Below are positions 34,097 through 43,328 of a stretch of DNA of 64,000 bases, piece by piece. Every line of letters starts with the position of its first letter. Position 1 is the stretch's first letter. The notes beneath the pieces were generated by a model that did no database searches, was not told the origin of the DNA, and was given only the letters and a program-made list of their open reading frames with translations. The stretch is from Nitrospira sp. (GTDB taxonomy: Bacteria; Nitrospirota; Nitrospiria; Nitrospirales; Nitrospiraceae): the NCBI GenBank assembly GCA_022226935.1, contig CP092081.1, positions 1,633,332 through 1,697,331 on the forward strand, given 5' to 3'. The translations under genes and the position numbers were made by a program.

Positions 34097-35587
34097 TCAT
34101 GTGCGTCGAGGGCTACCGGTGTGCTCAAGAGCCGGATCGGTGGCGAGCTTGCTACGCCGTATGCCGTACGTGGCATAGACAACGACGCCGATGATCGTCC
34201 AGACAAAAAAGCGGATCCAGGTCATCCAGGGCAGGAAATACATCAAGCCCAAGCAGGCTAGGACACCCAACAGGGGGATGACCGGCATGAAGGGCATGCG
34301 AAAGGGCCGGGGATGGGTCGGGTTGGTATAACGAAGCACAATAATCCCGATACAGACGAGGACGAAGGCAAAGAGGGTCCCGATGTTCGTCATGTCCGCC
34401 GCTTCGCCGATAGGAATCAAGGCGGCCATGATGGCCACCGCTATGCCGGTGAGGTAGGTGGCATGGTGGGGTGTTCGAAATTGGGGATGTACCCCTGACA
34501 GCCAGGGACCGAGGAGGCCATCTCGGGACATGGCGAAAAACACGCGAATCTGGCCCAGCATCATCACCACCAGCACGCTCGTGATTCCGGCCACTGCTCC
34601 GACTGCCACGACGGCGGCCCCCCATTTGAAGCCGGCGACCCGCAATCCTTCAGCTACTGGGGCATGGATGTCGATTTGTGAAAACGGCACCAGCCCGGTC
34701 AGGACCGCCGCTACGGCAATATACAGCAGGGTGCAGATGCCCAGTGACGCGAAGATGCCGATAGGAAGATCGCGTTGTGGATTCTTGGCTTCTTCGGCGG
34801 TGGTCGAGACGGCATCAAACCCGATATAGGCAAAGAATACGATGGCCGCCGCCGCACCCACACCGGCAAATCCAAACGGCATGAACGGCGTCCAGTTGGT
34901 CGTGTCGACGGAGGAAGTCCCGACGGCGATGAAAAAGACGATCACGGCCAGCTTGATGAGGACGATGCCGCAGGTGGCTCTGGCACTTTCCTTTACGCCG
35001 ACGATTAAAATGCCGGTAACGAGCAGCACGATGATTGCGGCCGGGATATTCGCGATTCCCCCGTCCGTTCCCGGGGGATGTGTGGCCCAATAGGGAAGTT
35101 CGAAGCCACACAGTTTCAGAATGTTATTGAAGTAGCCGGACCAACCGATGGCGACCGCGACACAGGCCACGCCGTATTCCAAAATGAGATTCCATCCCGT
35201 CAGCCAGGCCAGGAATTCGCCGAGAGTCGCGTAGGAGTAGGTGTACGCGCTGCCGGCCACCGGGATCATGGCTGCAAATTCCGCATAACAGAGCGCGGCG
35301 AGCGCGCAGGTGATGCCGGACAGAATGAACGACAGGACGATCCCGGGACCAGCTCCTGGTCGATGCGCATCGCCGACGATCGCGGTGCCGATCAGGACGA
35401 AGATGCCGGTGCCGATGATCGCACCGATGCCAAGCCCGGTCAGGTCCCAGGCGGTCAGGCTTCTTTTTAGGCGATGTTCAGGGGCGTCGGAATCAGCGAG
35501 GATTCGTTCGATCGATTTGGTGCGAAACAGCGGATTGCCCACGCCGTGTCCTCTCTCCGGTGACGTCATGCCCATGTCCGCTGGCAT
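34097..35587 (-). CDS. APC-superfamily amino acid permease (cationic amino acid transporter type)
   Basis: This protein of about 496 residues has 12-14 membrane helices. The first helix carries GLGIGAIIGTGIFVLIG, the backbone substrate-binding turn of APC transporters. FFAYIGFDAVSTTAEEAKNPQRDLP (after helix 5) is the strong signature of the CAT/YhdG subgroup, which moves amino acids by proton or sodium symport or exchange. The substrate cannot be read from sequence. ATG 35587 is chosen; 35575 and 35569 are equally possible and no strong ribosome site decides. It converges on the Ala/Pro-tail gene. Confidence 0.88.
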   Translation of the reverse strand: MPADMGMTSPERGHGVGNPLFRTKSIERILADSDAPEHRLKRSLTAWDLTGLGIGAIIGTGIFVLIGTAIVGDAHRPGAGPGIVLSFILSGITCALAALCYAEFAAMIPVAGSAYTYSYATLGEFLAWLTGWNLILEYGVACVAVAIGWSGYFNNILKLCGFELPYWATHPPGTDGGIANIPAAIIVLLVTGILIVGVKESARATCGIVLIKLAVIVFFIAVGTSSVDTTNWTPFMPFGFAGVGAAAAIVFFAYIGFDAVSTTAEEAKNPQRDLPIGIFASLGICTLLYIAVAAVLTGLVPFSQIDIHAPVAEGLRVAGFKWGAAVVAVGAVAGITSVLVVMMLGQIRVFFAMSRDGLLGPWLSGVHPQFRTPHHATYLTGIAVAIMAALIPIGEAADMTNIGTLFAFVLVCIGIIVLRYTNPTHPRPFRMPFMPVIPLLGVLACLGLMYFLPWMTWIRFFVWTIIGVVVYATYGIRRSKLATDPALEHTGSPRRT

Positions 35588-35605
35588 GGGCAAGTGAGTC
35601 CCGTA

Positions 35606-36382
35606 TCATGTGGTGGTCCCGCGTTGCGGAGGCGATGGTTGAAGCGCTGGCCGGCGGGAGGCCGCCCGTAAGAATGCCTCAAAGAGCCGCCGATGGAGCT
35701 GGTGGCGCTCAAACAAAAATTCGGGGTGCCATTGCAGACCCAAAAAAAACGGGTGGCCGGGATGTTCGATCGCCTCGACGATGCCGTCGGGCGCCGTGGC
35801 GCTGGCGATCAATGCGCGGCCCACGCCTTTCACGGATTGGTGATGGGAGCTGTTCACTTTCATGCGCGGGCGTTTGATGATGCGATCGAGCAGCGTGCCG
35901 GGAGTGATGGAGATGCTGTGAGAGACATGGATCGCCGGTATTGTCTGCCGATGTTGCAGCACATCGGAAACCTGGGCAGGAATGTCCTGGTAGAGCGTTC
36001 CACCAAACGCGACATTCATCGTTTGCATCCCGCCGCAGATGGCCAGGGTCGGGAGATGATTGCGGGTTGCGAGATGGACGAGATCCAGTTCAAAGCTTGC
36101 GCGTCGCTGGGCGACGATTGGAAAAGCGTATCGCTGCCGTTCGCCATACAGGGCGGGGTCTAAGTCTGGGCCGCTGCCTGTCAGCAGCAGCCCGTCGAGA
36201 GTGCGGAGGAGGCGGCGACGCGCGGCACGATCAGCCACAAGGGGCAGGATGAGCGGCACCCCGCCGAGTTCTTCGATCGCGCGGACATACCGGGCCCTGA
36301 GAAAATAGGTGGGCTCTTTGCCGCCCCAGTCCTGACGATCACCGGCATTGAAGTCGGGCGTGACTCCGATGACGGGTTTCAT
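35606..36382 (-). CDS. class-I glutamine-amidotransferase-like hydrolase (PuuD family)
   Basis: This 258-residue protein begins MKPVIGVTPDF and shows the peptidase C26 / gamma-glutamyl-GABA hydrolase pattern. The nucleophile Cys is in LAICGGMQTMNVAFGG, and the catalytic His and Glu in LGLQWHPEFL. GLLLTGSGPDLDPALYG supplies the oxyanion region. Substrates of the family are gamma-glutamyl amides such as those of putrescine or GABA; no other polyamine genes lie nearby, so the substrate is open. The stop of the upstream exported protein is one base before this start, suggesting one transcript. Confidence 0.85.
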   Translation of the reverse strand: MKPVIGVTPDFNAGDRQDWGGKEPTYFLRARYVRAIEELGGVPLILPLVADRAARRRLLRTLDGLLLTGSGPDLDPALYGERQRYAFPIVAQRRASFELDLVHLATRNHLPTLAICGGMQTMNVAFGGTLYQDIPAQVSDVLQHRQTIPAIHVSHSISITPGTLLDRIIKRPRMKVNSSHHQSVKGVGRALIASATAPDGIVEAIEHPGHPFFLGLQWHPEFLFERHQLHRRLFEAFLRAASRRPALQPSPPQRGTTT

Positions 36383-36383
36383 A

Positions 36384-36860
36384 CTATCGGATCGGTTCCA
36401 AGGGGAGCGGCAGGGGCTCTTGAGGGGTATAGTCCCCGGCCTCCCGCGCGGGTTCGTTCGAGGAGACACCGAGGAAGCGGATCGGTTTATCTCCCTTCAG
36501 ATGGTCCGGCGTGATGATGTACGTGCCGTACATGCTGGGGACCCAAATATTTTTTGCGGTTTGCTCACTCCCGCCTGAGAACCCGTAGGCTAAGCCGCCG
36601 ACCACGCCTCCACCGATTGCAAACGCCAGTTTGAGCGGGAAGTAGATGATCGTTGCCAGCGCGGATCCTGCCTGAATGCCCACGCCTGAAGGGCTGGCAT
36701 CGTTCGAGGAGACGGGGACGTTGGAAGCACTGCCCGATTCTTGCGCGGCCACCGGCACAATGAGGATGGCCAGTGAGCACAGCGCTACCAGGCCCAGAAC
36801 CAAAGCGTTCGACCAGAGGCTGCGGCGTCTTTTAAAGGACACATTGACAGAGACGTTCAC
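36384..36860 (-). CDS. exported protein with glycine-rich membrane segment, unknown
   Basis: This 158-residue protein has a long basic signal sequence (hydrophobic about 19-38, AA cleavage site before QESGS). A second hydrophobic, glycine-rich segment runs about 70-93 (FAIGGGVVGGLAYGFSGG), reminiscent of glycine-zipper helices. The C-terminal 60 residues are soluble (VPSMYGTYIITPDHLKGDKP). No family is recognised. It lies immediately upstream of the amidotransferase-like gene. Confidence 0.6.
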   Translation of the reverse strand: MNVSVNVSFKRRRSLWSNALVLGLVALCSLAILIVPVAAQESGSASNVPVSSNDASPSGVGIQAGSALATIIYFPLKLAFAIGGGVVGGLAYGFSGGSEQTAKNIWVPSMYGTYIITPDHLKGDKPIRFLGVSSNEPAREAGDYTPQEPLPLPLEPIR

Positions 36861-37016
36861 GTTAAGTGCCTCCTTCGTGCTGAAATGCTGACGGTGTGAA
36901 ATTAGAAGATGAGTGCCGATGAATGTCTACAATTGCGAGTACTCCGTTGTCGTTATAACAAATTCATCCCCATTTTCAAACCCCTTCTGCCTTTGTTGCA
37001 GGTGTTCCCCCGCTCT

Positions 37017-37475
37017 TCAAAGGTCCGAAGTCTCCCCCAAGTCTAATTCCTGGCGAATGCGATCCGTCACCTGTTCGGGCTGTTCGGTAGTGATGTGCCG
37101 GAGTTCATCTGTAAAGAGTGCGGCCTCAATCACCTGATTGTGTTGCTCAATGCCTGCGTGGAGCGCGAGATTGAGGGCACAGGTGCATATGGATTGAACG
37201 AAGAGTTCATCCGCCCGCCGCGTCGCTTCCTCCTGCTCTTCCGGGCTGCTTGTTTGTAACTGCTGTTCAATCCAGGTTGAAAAGTCGATCTTTCGACGAG
37301 CTTCCTCGACGTACTCCTGAGCGATGTCGATGCCGACCTGTACGCCGCCTTTCCAGCTGCGTTTCTTCACATTGAACACACAACGCAGATGATCGGGCCG
37401 ATGCTCGACTGGTTCGGGTCCGAAGAAAAATGTGACGCGGTACTGGCTTGGCTCTGCTGCGGGGGGAATACTCAT
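37017..37475 (-). CDS. hypothetical cytosolic protein
   Basis: This 152-residue protein is acidic and soluble, with no signal or membrane segment. A beta-rich first third (YRVTFFFGPEPVEHRPDHLRCVFNVKKRSWKGGVQVG) is followed by mostly helical, Glu/Gln-rich sequence ending QELDLGETSDL. ATG 37475 is chosen; an in-frame ATG eight codons upstream (37499) is possible and neither has a strong ribosome site. It is divergent from the M24 peptidase gene. No family is recognised. Confidence 0.5.
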   Translation of the reverse strand: MSIPPAAEPSQYRVTFFFGPEPVEHRPDHLRCVFNVKKRSWKGGVQVGIDIAQEYVEEARRKIDFSTWIEQQLQTSSPEEQEEATRRADELFVQSICTCALNLALHAGIEQHNQVIEAALFTDELRHITTEQPEQVTDRIRQELDLGETSDL

Positions 37476-37568
37476 AGATGGTCGACGGCATTGTATCATT
37501 CCAGAGAGCGGAGAGCATCGCCTGATTGTCGAGTGGTTTCGATTTCAAAATGACGCTATGATGCGACC

Positions 37569-38786
37569 ATGGACACTTCCTCCCGGTTCATGGCCCAGGT
37601 CAGCCGTATTCAACAAGCCATTCGAGAACACCCCGGGATTGACGGATGGCTCTTTTATGACTTTCGCCATCTCGATCCCATTGCCTATCGGGTGTTGTTG
37701 TTAGATCCGTCGATGCACGTCACGCGCCGCTGGTACTACTGGGTTCCGGCGGTGGGAACGCCGGTGAAACTGCAGCATCGCATTGAGCCGCATGTATTGG
37801 AGGGATTGCCGGGAGAGCTGCAGGTCTACGTCTCCTGGCGAGAACAGCAGGCGGCGCTCAGGGCCCTTCTTCATCCAGCCAAACGCATTGCCATGCAGTA
37901 CTCGTCGATGAATGCGATTCCTTATCTTTCGCGGGTGGATGCTGGAACGGTGGATCTCCTGCGCAGCTGGGGTCTGGAGGTGGTCACATCAGCCGATTTG
38001 GTCCAGCAATTTGAAGCCGTGTGGGATGAGGCGCAGTTGGCGTCGCACCAGGCAGCTGCCACGGGGCTACGGGCGATTGTAGATGAAGCGTTCGGGTTTA
38101 TCGGGACGTCCCTTGCAACCGGCTCCTCCCTCACTGAATACGGGTTGCAACAATATATCCTGTCTCGCATGCATGCTCGCGGCCTCGTCACTTCGAGTCC
38201 ACCCATTGCCGCAGTCAATGCCCATAGTGCCGATCCTCACTATGGACCATCTGCCGAGGGCTCTGCTCCTATCCGCCAGGGAGATCTCGTGTTGATCGAT
38301 TTGTGGGCCAAGCAACCAGAGTCCCGAGCCGTGTATGCCGATATCACCTGGACAGGCTTTGTGGAGAAGGTTGTGCCTGCGAGACAGCAAGATATCTTCC
38401 AGATCGTTCGTCAAGCGCGGGATGCAGCTGTGACATTCGTGCAAGGGCGCGTTCGAGAGGGCGTGTTCCCCTACGGCTGGGAGGTGGACGATGTGTGTCG
38501 ACAGGTTATTCAGCAGGCTGGATACGGAGAATATTTTGTTCACCGGACCGGACATTCGATAGGTGAAGAAGTTCATGGCAATGGCGCAAACATCGACAAT
38601 CTGGAAACCCAGGATGCCCGCCGATTGTTGCCCGGCACCTGTTTTTCTATCGAACCGGGAATTTATCTTCCAGGAGACTTCGGTATCCGGAGCGAGCTGG
38701 ATGTCTATCTCTCAGCCAATGACGCGGTGGTGTACGGCCAACCGGTACAAACCGAACTTGTCGCGATTCCCGTTCCCACGACGTGA
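37569..38786 (+). CDS. M24-family metallopeptidase (Xaa-Pro aminopeptidase-like)
   Basis: This 405-residue protein has an N-terminal creatinase-like domain (about 1-150) and a C-terminal pita-bread domain. The five metal ligands are present: Asp in VLIDLWAKQ, Asp in VYADITWTG, His in VHRTGHSIGEEVHG, Glu in FSIEPGIYLPG and Glu in IRSELDVYL. It probably cleaves Xaa-Pro bonds, though some members are other M24 hydrolases. GG-poor upstream sequence gives no clear ribosome site. It is monocistronic, followed by about 135 bases before tatA. Confidence 0.88.
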   Translation: MDTSSRFMAQVSRIQQAIREHPGIDGWLFYDFRHLDPIAYRVLLLDPSMHVTRRWYYWVPAVGTPVKLQHRIEPHVLEGLPGELQVYVSWREQQAALRALLHPAKRIAMQYSSMNAIPYLSRVDAGTVDLLRSWGLEVVTSADLVQQFEAVWDEAQLASHQAAATGLRAIVDEAFGFIGTSLATGSSLTEYGLQQYILSRMHARGLVTSSPPIAAVNAHSADPHYGPSAEGSAPIRQGDLVLIDLWAKQPESRAVYADITWTGFVEKVVPARQQDIFQIVRQARDAAVTFVQGRVREGVFPYGWEVDDVCRQVIQQAGYGEYFVHRTGHSIGEEVHGNGANIDNLETQDARRLLPGTCFSIEPGIYLPGDFGIRSELDVYLSANDAVVYGQPVQTELVAIPVPTT

Positions 38787-38922
38787 AGCCGTGTCTGCTC
38801 CTCAGGGCTGACCGCCGCCTTTCTTGACACCCTTTGCATTGGGCAGCTATCGTGAGAGATCGACTGGCCGCACAGGTCTTGCTGCCTGATTGGTCCCTAT
38901 TTGCCGAGGAAGGATACCGAAC

Positions 38923-39777
38923 ATGTTTGGCACGATGGGATTCTCCGAACTGATTATCATCCTGGTTATCGTCTTGATTATTTTTGGCGCGGGGAAGCTT
39001 CCACAAATCGGGGAAGGCGTGGGTAAGGCCCTGCGAGGCTTTAAGAAGGAAGTAAATGATATCCCTGCTGCCGACGTCACTCCCGAACAGGGTGAAGCCG
39101 TAACGGCTGCGTCTCAGGCTCAGATACCGCCGACTGCAGAAGTTGCCCAGACAGCTGCCCCAGCGCCGACGGCTCAGGCTGCTCCCAGTCTGAAAGCCAC
39201 CGCTCCCTATACGCCTGGTCCGGAACTAACACCCGGGACGACAGCGGCTTTAATGGCTGCCGCTGCGCCTCAGGGGCCACAAACCGCCCAGCCGTCTAAG
39301 CCCCGGGTCGCTACGGTCACGCCCACTCAGGCTGCTCCCGGATCGGCAGTGGCACAAGGTCATCAACCTCCTACCATGGAAGATCGTATGGCGGCTCCGG
39401 CACCGGTGATGCGGGGACAGTATCCCCCTCTTCCTGCTTCGGCTCAAAGTAAGCCTGTAGCCAAGCGCCCTTCTGCTATTGTGAACAAAGATGCGGTGGC
39501 CCGTGTACAGGCTGCGCAAGCTGCCATACGTGCAAAAGCCGCGCAGCCTCAGCCCGCGCCTTTTTCTCCCCAAGACATGCAGGGCTTGGGCGAGGGACTG
39601 GGAGATGCGGTGCGGACCTTCCGGCAGGCGGTTGCGGATGTGCGGAGTTCGGTCGATCCTCAAATGCGGACGATCCGAGCAGAAATGGATTCCGCCCAAA
39701 AGGAACTGGAGCAGTCGATCGAAGCAGCGAAGCAAGCGCCCGTGCTGGACGAAGACACTCCTGCCAAGCCGCTCTAG
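38923..39777 (+). CDS. tatA: TatA-like protein with very long Ala/Pro-rich extension
   Basis: This 284-residue protein begins with a textbook TatA unit: a short periplasmic start, one membrane helix (FSELIIILVIVLIIFGAGKLPQIG) and the amphipathic helix GEGVGKALRGFKKEVND. TatA normally ends at 60-100 residues. Here about 160 residues of Ala/Pro/Gln-rich low-complexity sequence follow, then a charged helical end (about 225-275, RTFRQAVADVRSSVDPQM and onward) like the cytosolic helices of TatB. GAGGAAGG seven bases before ATG 38923 fixes the start. Other tat genes are not in the window. It could serve as TatA, or as a combined TatA/B form. Confidence 0.85.
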   Translation: MFGTMGFSELIIILVIVLIIFGAGKLPQIGEGVGKALRGFKKEVNDIPAADVTPEQGEAVTAASQAQIPPTAEVAQTAAPAPTAQAAPSLKATAPYTPGPELTPGTTAALMAAAAPQGPQTAQPSKPRVATVTPTQAAPGSAVAQGHQPPTMEDRMAAPAPVMRGQYPPLPASAQSKPVAKRPSAIVNKDAVARVQAAQAAIRAKAAQPQPAPFSPQDMQGLGEGLGDAVRTFRQAVADVRSSVDPQMRTIRAEMDSAQKELEQSIEAAKQAPVLDEDTPAKPL

Positions 39778-39961
39778 CCTCGCGGGGTTTTGGTTGCCTC
39801 TGGCCTGGATCGCTAGCTGGGTTGTCTTGCGCCAATTCGATGTGTACGAGATCTGTCTCATCATGCCGGGTTGATCCACGCACCTAGGCGAAGGAAATTG
39901 TCACCCGATTCCTGGTCTCTATCCCTCTCATACAGCATGAACGTGCCATTTTAATGCTCGC

Positions 39962-40771
39962 ATGATCCCTGAATCGTTCCCGCGTAACGCGTCGTACGTC
40001 GCATTCCTATTACCGCTGATAGTCTCCTTGACGTTGTCCGGTTGCTATGTGGAAGTCTCGCCAGCGACTCCCGCGGTGGTTTCCATGAGGTTGAGCGAAT
40101 TACTCGCTGATCCTGACCCGGACGTGCGGCGGACGGCGGCAGAAGCGTTGGGAAAAATCGGTCACCCATCTGCAAGCTCGGGGCTTATTACTGCCTTGGC
40201 CGATCGAGACCCCCACGTTCGCGCAGCTGCGGCGCTCGCCTTGGGTCGAGTGAGTGACGGAAAGAGCGGGGCGGCGCTTGTGAAACATTTATCGGATCCG
40301 TCCGAGTCTGTTCGGGCGGCATCCGCGTTGGCTCTTGGTGAAATTGGCCTTTCGGTCAGCCATGAGGAGCAGATTCTTCACGCACTCCACCATCCGGAGG
40401 TTTCGACCCGGCTTGCTGCCAGTCGGGCTCTCCTCAGTTTGGAGACTGTTTCATTTTCATCGGATCTCGTGTCGGCCCTGAAAGATTCCAATGCGCAGGT
40501 GCGTCAAGGGGTTGCAGCAGTTCTCAGTGAGACAGGGGACGTGAGATCTCTCCCAAGTCTCTTGAGGCTTTTACAAAACGACGCCGATGCGGGCGTGCGC
40601 GCTGAAGCTGCGTTTCGGCTGGGAAAAGTGGGAGATGCCGGCGTGGCGACTGCGTTGTCCGAGGTAGCCGAGAGGGATTCCAATGCGACGGTTCGTGAAT
40701 GGGCGCACTGGGCTGTTCGACAGATTACGACACCGCCCGGCTCCGGTTCAGGGAATCGACGAGGTCAATGA
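39962..40771 (+). CDS. HEAT-repeat lipoprotein
   Basis: This 269-residue protein has a signal peptide with lipobox LSGC (Cys at about 28). About six HEAT/PBS-lyase-type repeats follow, each near 31 residues, such as DPDVRRTAAEALGKIGHP, DPHVRAAAALALGRVSD and ESVRAASALALGEIG. They form a right-handed solenoid for protein contacts, here at the outer membrane or periplasm. The last 47 bases overlap the end of the convergent PilZ gene at 40725. Confidence 0.8.
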   Translation: MIPESFPRNASYVAFLLPLIVSLTLSGCYVEVSPATPAVVSMRLSELLADPDPDVRRTAAEALGKIGHPSASSGLITALADRDPHVRAAAALALGRVSDGKSGAALVKHLSDPSESVRAASALALGEIGLSVSHEEQILHALHHPEVSTRLAASRALLSLETVSFSSDLVSALKDSNAQVRQGVAAVLSETGDVRSLPSLLRLLQNDADAGVRAEAAFRLGKVGDAGVATALSEVAERDSNATVREWAHWAVRQITTPPGSGSGNRRGQ

Positions 40772-41243
40772 GTCGGGTTTGAGCTTCGGGATCAATGTCG
40801 GTAAATTGGATGCCCATACCTGGAAAAAGCAGATAACGCTCAGGCTTTGACCGTGTCCAGGCGACTTTCGCGCGCGTGGAAAATTTCTGATTCGGCCGGT
40901 CTGGCAAGGCAAATTCCACGGTCAGTTCCGTGCCGGGTGCCAAGGGCGTGCTACTTTCGATAAACAATCCCCCTCCGCCGATTCCGCCAGTCAGGCTGTC
41001 AAAGTGCTTCCCGTCCTCTGTGGTGCAATGAACTTTGATTGCAAGGGGAGCGCGTGGATGCGTTCGACTATGTGCAAAGCGGGCATCTTCATCAACGGAG
41101 AGCATATGCTCGATGAGGGTTCCCCAGCTCAGGATACTGAGCTGTTGCCCCTTGTGATCGAACAACGATACCGTTTCCTGTTCGCAATCAATACCCAGCG
41201 TTTTGCCGTGGTGCTCACGAGTGGCGGTGACGGGAAATTTCAT
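40725..41243 (-). CDS. PilZ-domain protein, copy 1
   Basis: This 172-residue protein has an N-terminal part of about 55 residues (KTLGIDCEQETVSLFDHKGQ) and then a PilZ domain. The first c-di-GMP motif is kept as RTHPRAPL (RxxxR), but the second, normally (D/N)xSxxG, reads TGGIGGGGLF, so the polar residues are replaced by Gly. The domain end ARVAWTR and GMGIQFTDIDPEAQTRLIDLVDSL is typical. A paralogue lies immediately upstream. Function may be c-di-GMP sensing or a nucleotide-independent variant. Confidence 0.85.
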   Translation of the reverse strand: MKFPVTATREHHGKTLGIDCEQETVSLFDHKGQQLSILSWGTLIEHMLSVDEDARFAHSRTHPRAPLAIKVHCTTEDGKHFDSLTGGIGGGGLFIESSTPLAPGTELTVEFALPDRPNQKFSTRAKVAWTRSKPERYLLFPGMGIQFTDIDPEAQTRLIDLVDSLNRSRAVS

Positions 41244-41317
41244 CGATGAGGTCTCGGAGGGTCCGCAGTGAATCGATCTGTGACGATGGAATCGTGTGTC
41301 GAGCGTGTTTAGTGGGA

Positions 41318-41836
41318 CTATTCGCTCTGCGGAATGCCTTTTACGGAATGGACCAGATTCAGCACGCGACTTCGTGTCTCTGATGCGATATCTGTGAAGC
41401 GCACACCCATACCAGGGCTAAAGGTATACTGATCGGCTTTGGGACAGACCCACGCGATCACTCCCTTTGCCGACATCCATTCGCTGGGGTCTTCTGGAAG
41501 CGTGAATTCCATGGCAAGTTTGGTTCCGACTGCCAATGGTGCAAGGCTCTCGATAAATAGTCCGCCACCGCCGATTCCTCCGGCTCGACTCTCGAACTGC
41601 ATGCCGTCTGGAGTGTGGTATTTGACGCGGATAGACAGGGAAATCCGCGGTTCGGAACGAGCTTCCCGGGACTGCTGAGGCTTTCGATAGGTCAAGATTT
41701 GATCGACGAGAAAATCCCACGCGAGGCTTCCCATCGGCTCGCCGTTGATGCCGAGCAATGTGATCGATTCCTTCGAGGAATCAATTTCAAGCGTCTTGCC
41801 CTTATGTCTTGAGCTGGATACGACGGGGAATTTCAC
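41318..41836 (-). CDS. PilZ-domain protein, copy 2
   Basis: This 172-residue protein is exactly as long as its neighbour and similar throughout (KTLEIDSSKESITLLGINGE versus KTLGIDCEQETVSLFDHKGQ), so it is a tandem duplicate. RSEPRISL supplies the RxxxR motif, and the second motif again reads AGGIGGGGLF. The C-terminus GMGVRFTDIASETRSRVLNLVHSV matches copy 1. It is co-directional with copy 1, 74 bases apart, and lies downstream of the clpX terminator. Confidence 0.85.
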   Translation of the reverse strand: MKFPVVSSSRHKGKTLEIDSSKESITLLGINGEPMGSLAWDFLVDQILTYRKPQQSREARSEPRISLSIRVKYHTPDGMQFESRAGGIGGGGLFIESLAPLAVGTKLAMEFTLPEDPSEWMSAKGVIAWVCPKADQYTFSPGMGVRFTDIASETRSRVLNLVHSVKGIPQSE

Positions 41837-41977
41837 GAGCCGCCCTTTAAAAATTCAAAATGTCGCGAAACGGCATCTGATGCAAGTATAGCCTATCGAT
41901 CGAGCTTGTCGATAAAAACCTGCGATTCGAGGCGTTTGGCGAAGGAGAGGGTAGGTGCTGTACTGCAAAGAGGTATG

Positions 41978-42003
41978 AAAAAGAGGGGGCTGATGCCCCC
42001 TCT
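41978..42003 (-). terminator. intrinsic terminator of the tig-clpP-clpX operon
   Basis: On the minus strand, AGAGGGGGC, a four-base loop, then GCCCCCTCT: a perfect 9-bp stem followed by TTTT (41981-41978). It lies 43 bases after the clpX stop. This is the clearest rho-independent terminator of the window. Confidence 0.9.
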
Positions 42004-42045
42004 CTGTTGCTGAAAGATGCTTAATAAGTGAGTAGTCTTCAGAGG

Positions 42046-43302
42046 TTAGGCGCTTTTGACGTCTTTGTCCTGCTCAAAAATGCGAATGGGTGCATGTTTT
42101 CCGCTGATGGCATCCTCGGTGATCACTACTTCCTTGATCTGTTTCTGCGAAGGAGCGTCGTACATTACATCAAGCATGGCCTCTTCGAGGATGGCGCGTA
42201 ACCCGCGAGCGCCTGTTTTTTGAGTAAAGGCTTTCCGGGCTACAGCACTTAGCGCGCCTTCAGTGAACCGGAGCTTCACTTTTTCGAAGGACAGCAGTTT
42301 CTCGTACTGCTTGGTCAGCGCATTTCTGGGCTCGGTGAGAATCCGAATGAGCGCTTGTTCGTCGAGTTCATCGAGCGTAGCGACGACCGGCAAGCGACCA
42401 ATAAATTCTGGGATCAATCCATATTTCAGCAGATCTTCCGGCTGCACATGCGGCAGCAGTTCGCCTAATCGAATATCATTGCGGCCCCGGACCTCGGCTC
42501 CGAACCCCATCGATTTCCGGTTCAGACGTTGCTCAATAATGTGTTCGAGTCCGACAAATGCACCGCCGCAGATGAAAAGGATATTGGACGTATTGACCTG
42601 AATGAATTCTTGATGCGGATGTTTTCGCCCGCCTTGAGGAGGGACGTTTGCGACCGTTCCTTCAATGAGTTTCAGCAGAGCCTGTTGAACACCCTCGCCG
42701 GACACGTCTCGCGTGATCGACGGACTGTCACTTTTCCTGCTGATTTTGTCGATTTCGTCGATATAGACGATTCCGCGCTCTGCGCGTTCGACATCGTAAT
42801 CGGCAGCCTGGAGCAATTTAAGAATGATGTTTTCTACGTCTTCTCCGACATAGCCGGCTTCCGTGAGTGTCGTTGCATCCGCCAGCGTGAAGGGGACATC
42901 CAGAAATTTGGCCAACGTTTGAGCCAGAAGGGTTTTCCCCGTCCCGGTCGGGCCGACGACGAGAATGTTCCCTTTTTGAAGTTCGACGTCGTCGACGTCT
43001 TTATCCTTTGCTGAGATACGTTTGTAATGGTTATGTACGGCGACCGAGAGGATGCGTTTCGCACGATCCTGGCCGACGACATACTGATCGAGATGATGTT
43101 TGATCTCGGCCGGCTTCTTCAGCTTTGAGGAGATTTCCTCCTTCGCTTCTTCCCAGTCCTCGGCAATGATGTCATTACAGAGGTTTACGCATTCGTCGCA
43201 GATGTAGACAGTAGGACCGGCGATGAGTTTGCGCACTTCGTCCCGGCTTTTCCCGCAGAACGAGCAACGCAGGTGCCGATCAATCTTTTCCTGTTTAGCC
43301 AT
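42046..43302 (-). CDS. clpX: ATP-dependent Clp protease ATP-binding subunit
   Basis: This 418-residue AAA+ unfoldase feeds substrates to ClpP. The N-terminal zinc domain has CSFCGK and CDECVNLC. Walker A is [13 protein letters not shown] and Walker [11 protein letters not shown], with sensor and arginine-finger regions in [18 protein letters not shown]. The ClpP-binding IGF-type loop is present ([12 protein letters not shown] region). Length matches E. coli ClpX (424). It lies 26 bases after clpP and ends before a strong terminator. Confidence 0.97.
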   Translation of the reverse strand: MAKQEKIDRHLRCSFCGKSRDEVRKLIAGPTVYICDECVNLCNDIIAEDWEEAKEEISSKLKKPAEIKHHLDQYVVGQDRAKRILSVAVHNHYKRISAKDKDVDDVELQKGNILVVGPTGTGKTLLAQTLAKFLDVPFTLADATTLTEAGYVGEDVENIILKLLQAADYDVERAERGIVYIDEIDKISRKSDSPSITRDVSGEGVQQALLKLIEGTVANVPPQGGRKHPHQEFIQVNTSNILFICGGAFVGLEHIIEQRLNRKSMGFGAEVRGRNDIRLGELLPHVQPEDLLKYGLIPEFIGRLPVVATLDELDEQALIRILTEPRNALTKQYEKLLSFEKVKLRFTEGALSAVARKAFTQKTGARGLRAILEEAMLDVMYDAPSQKQIKEVVITEDAISGKHAPIRIFEQDKDVKSA

Positions 43303-43328
43303 GCTGCCTCCTGTACACCAAAGGTCAA

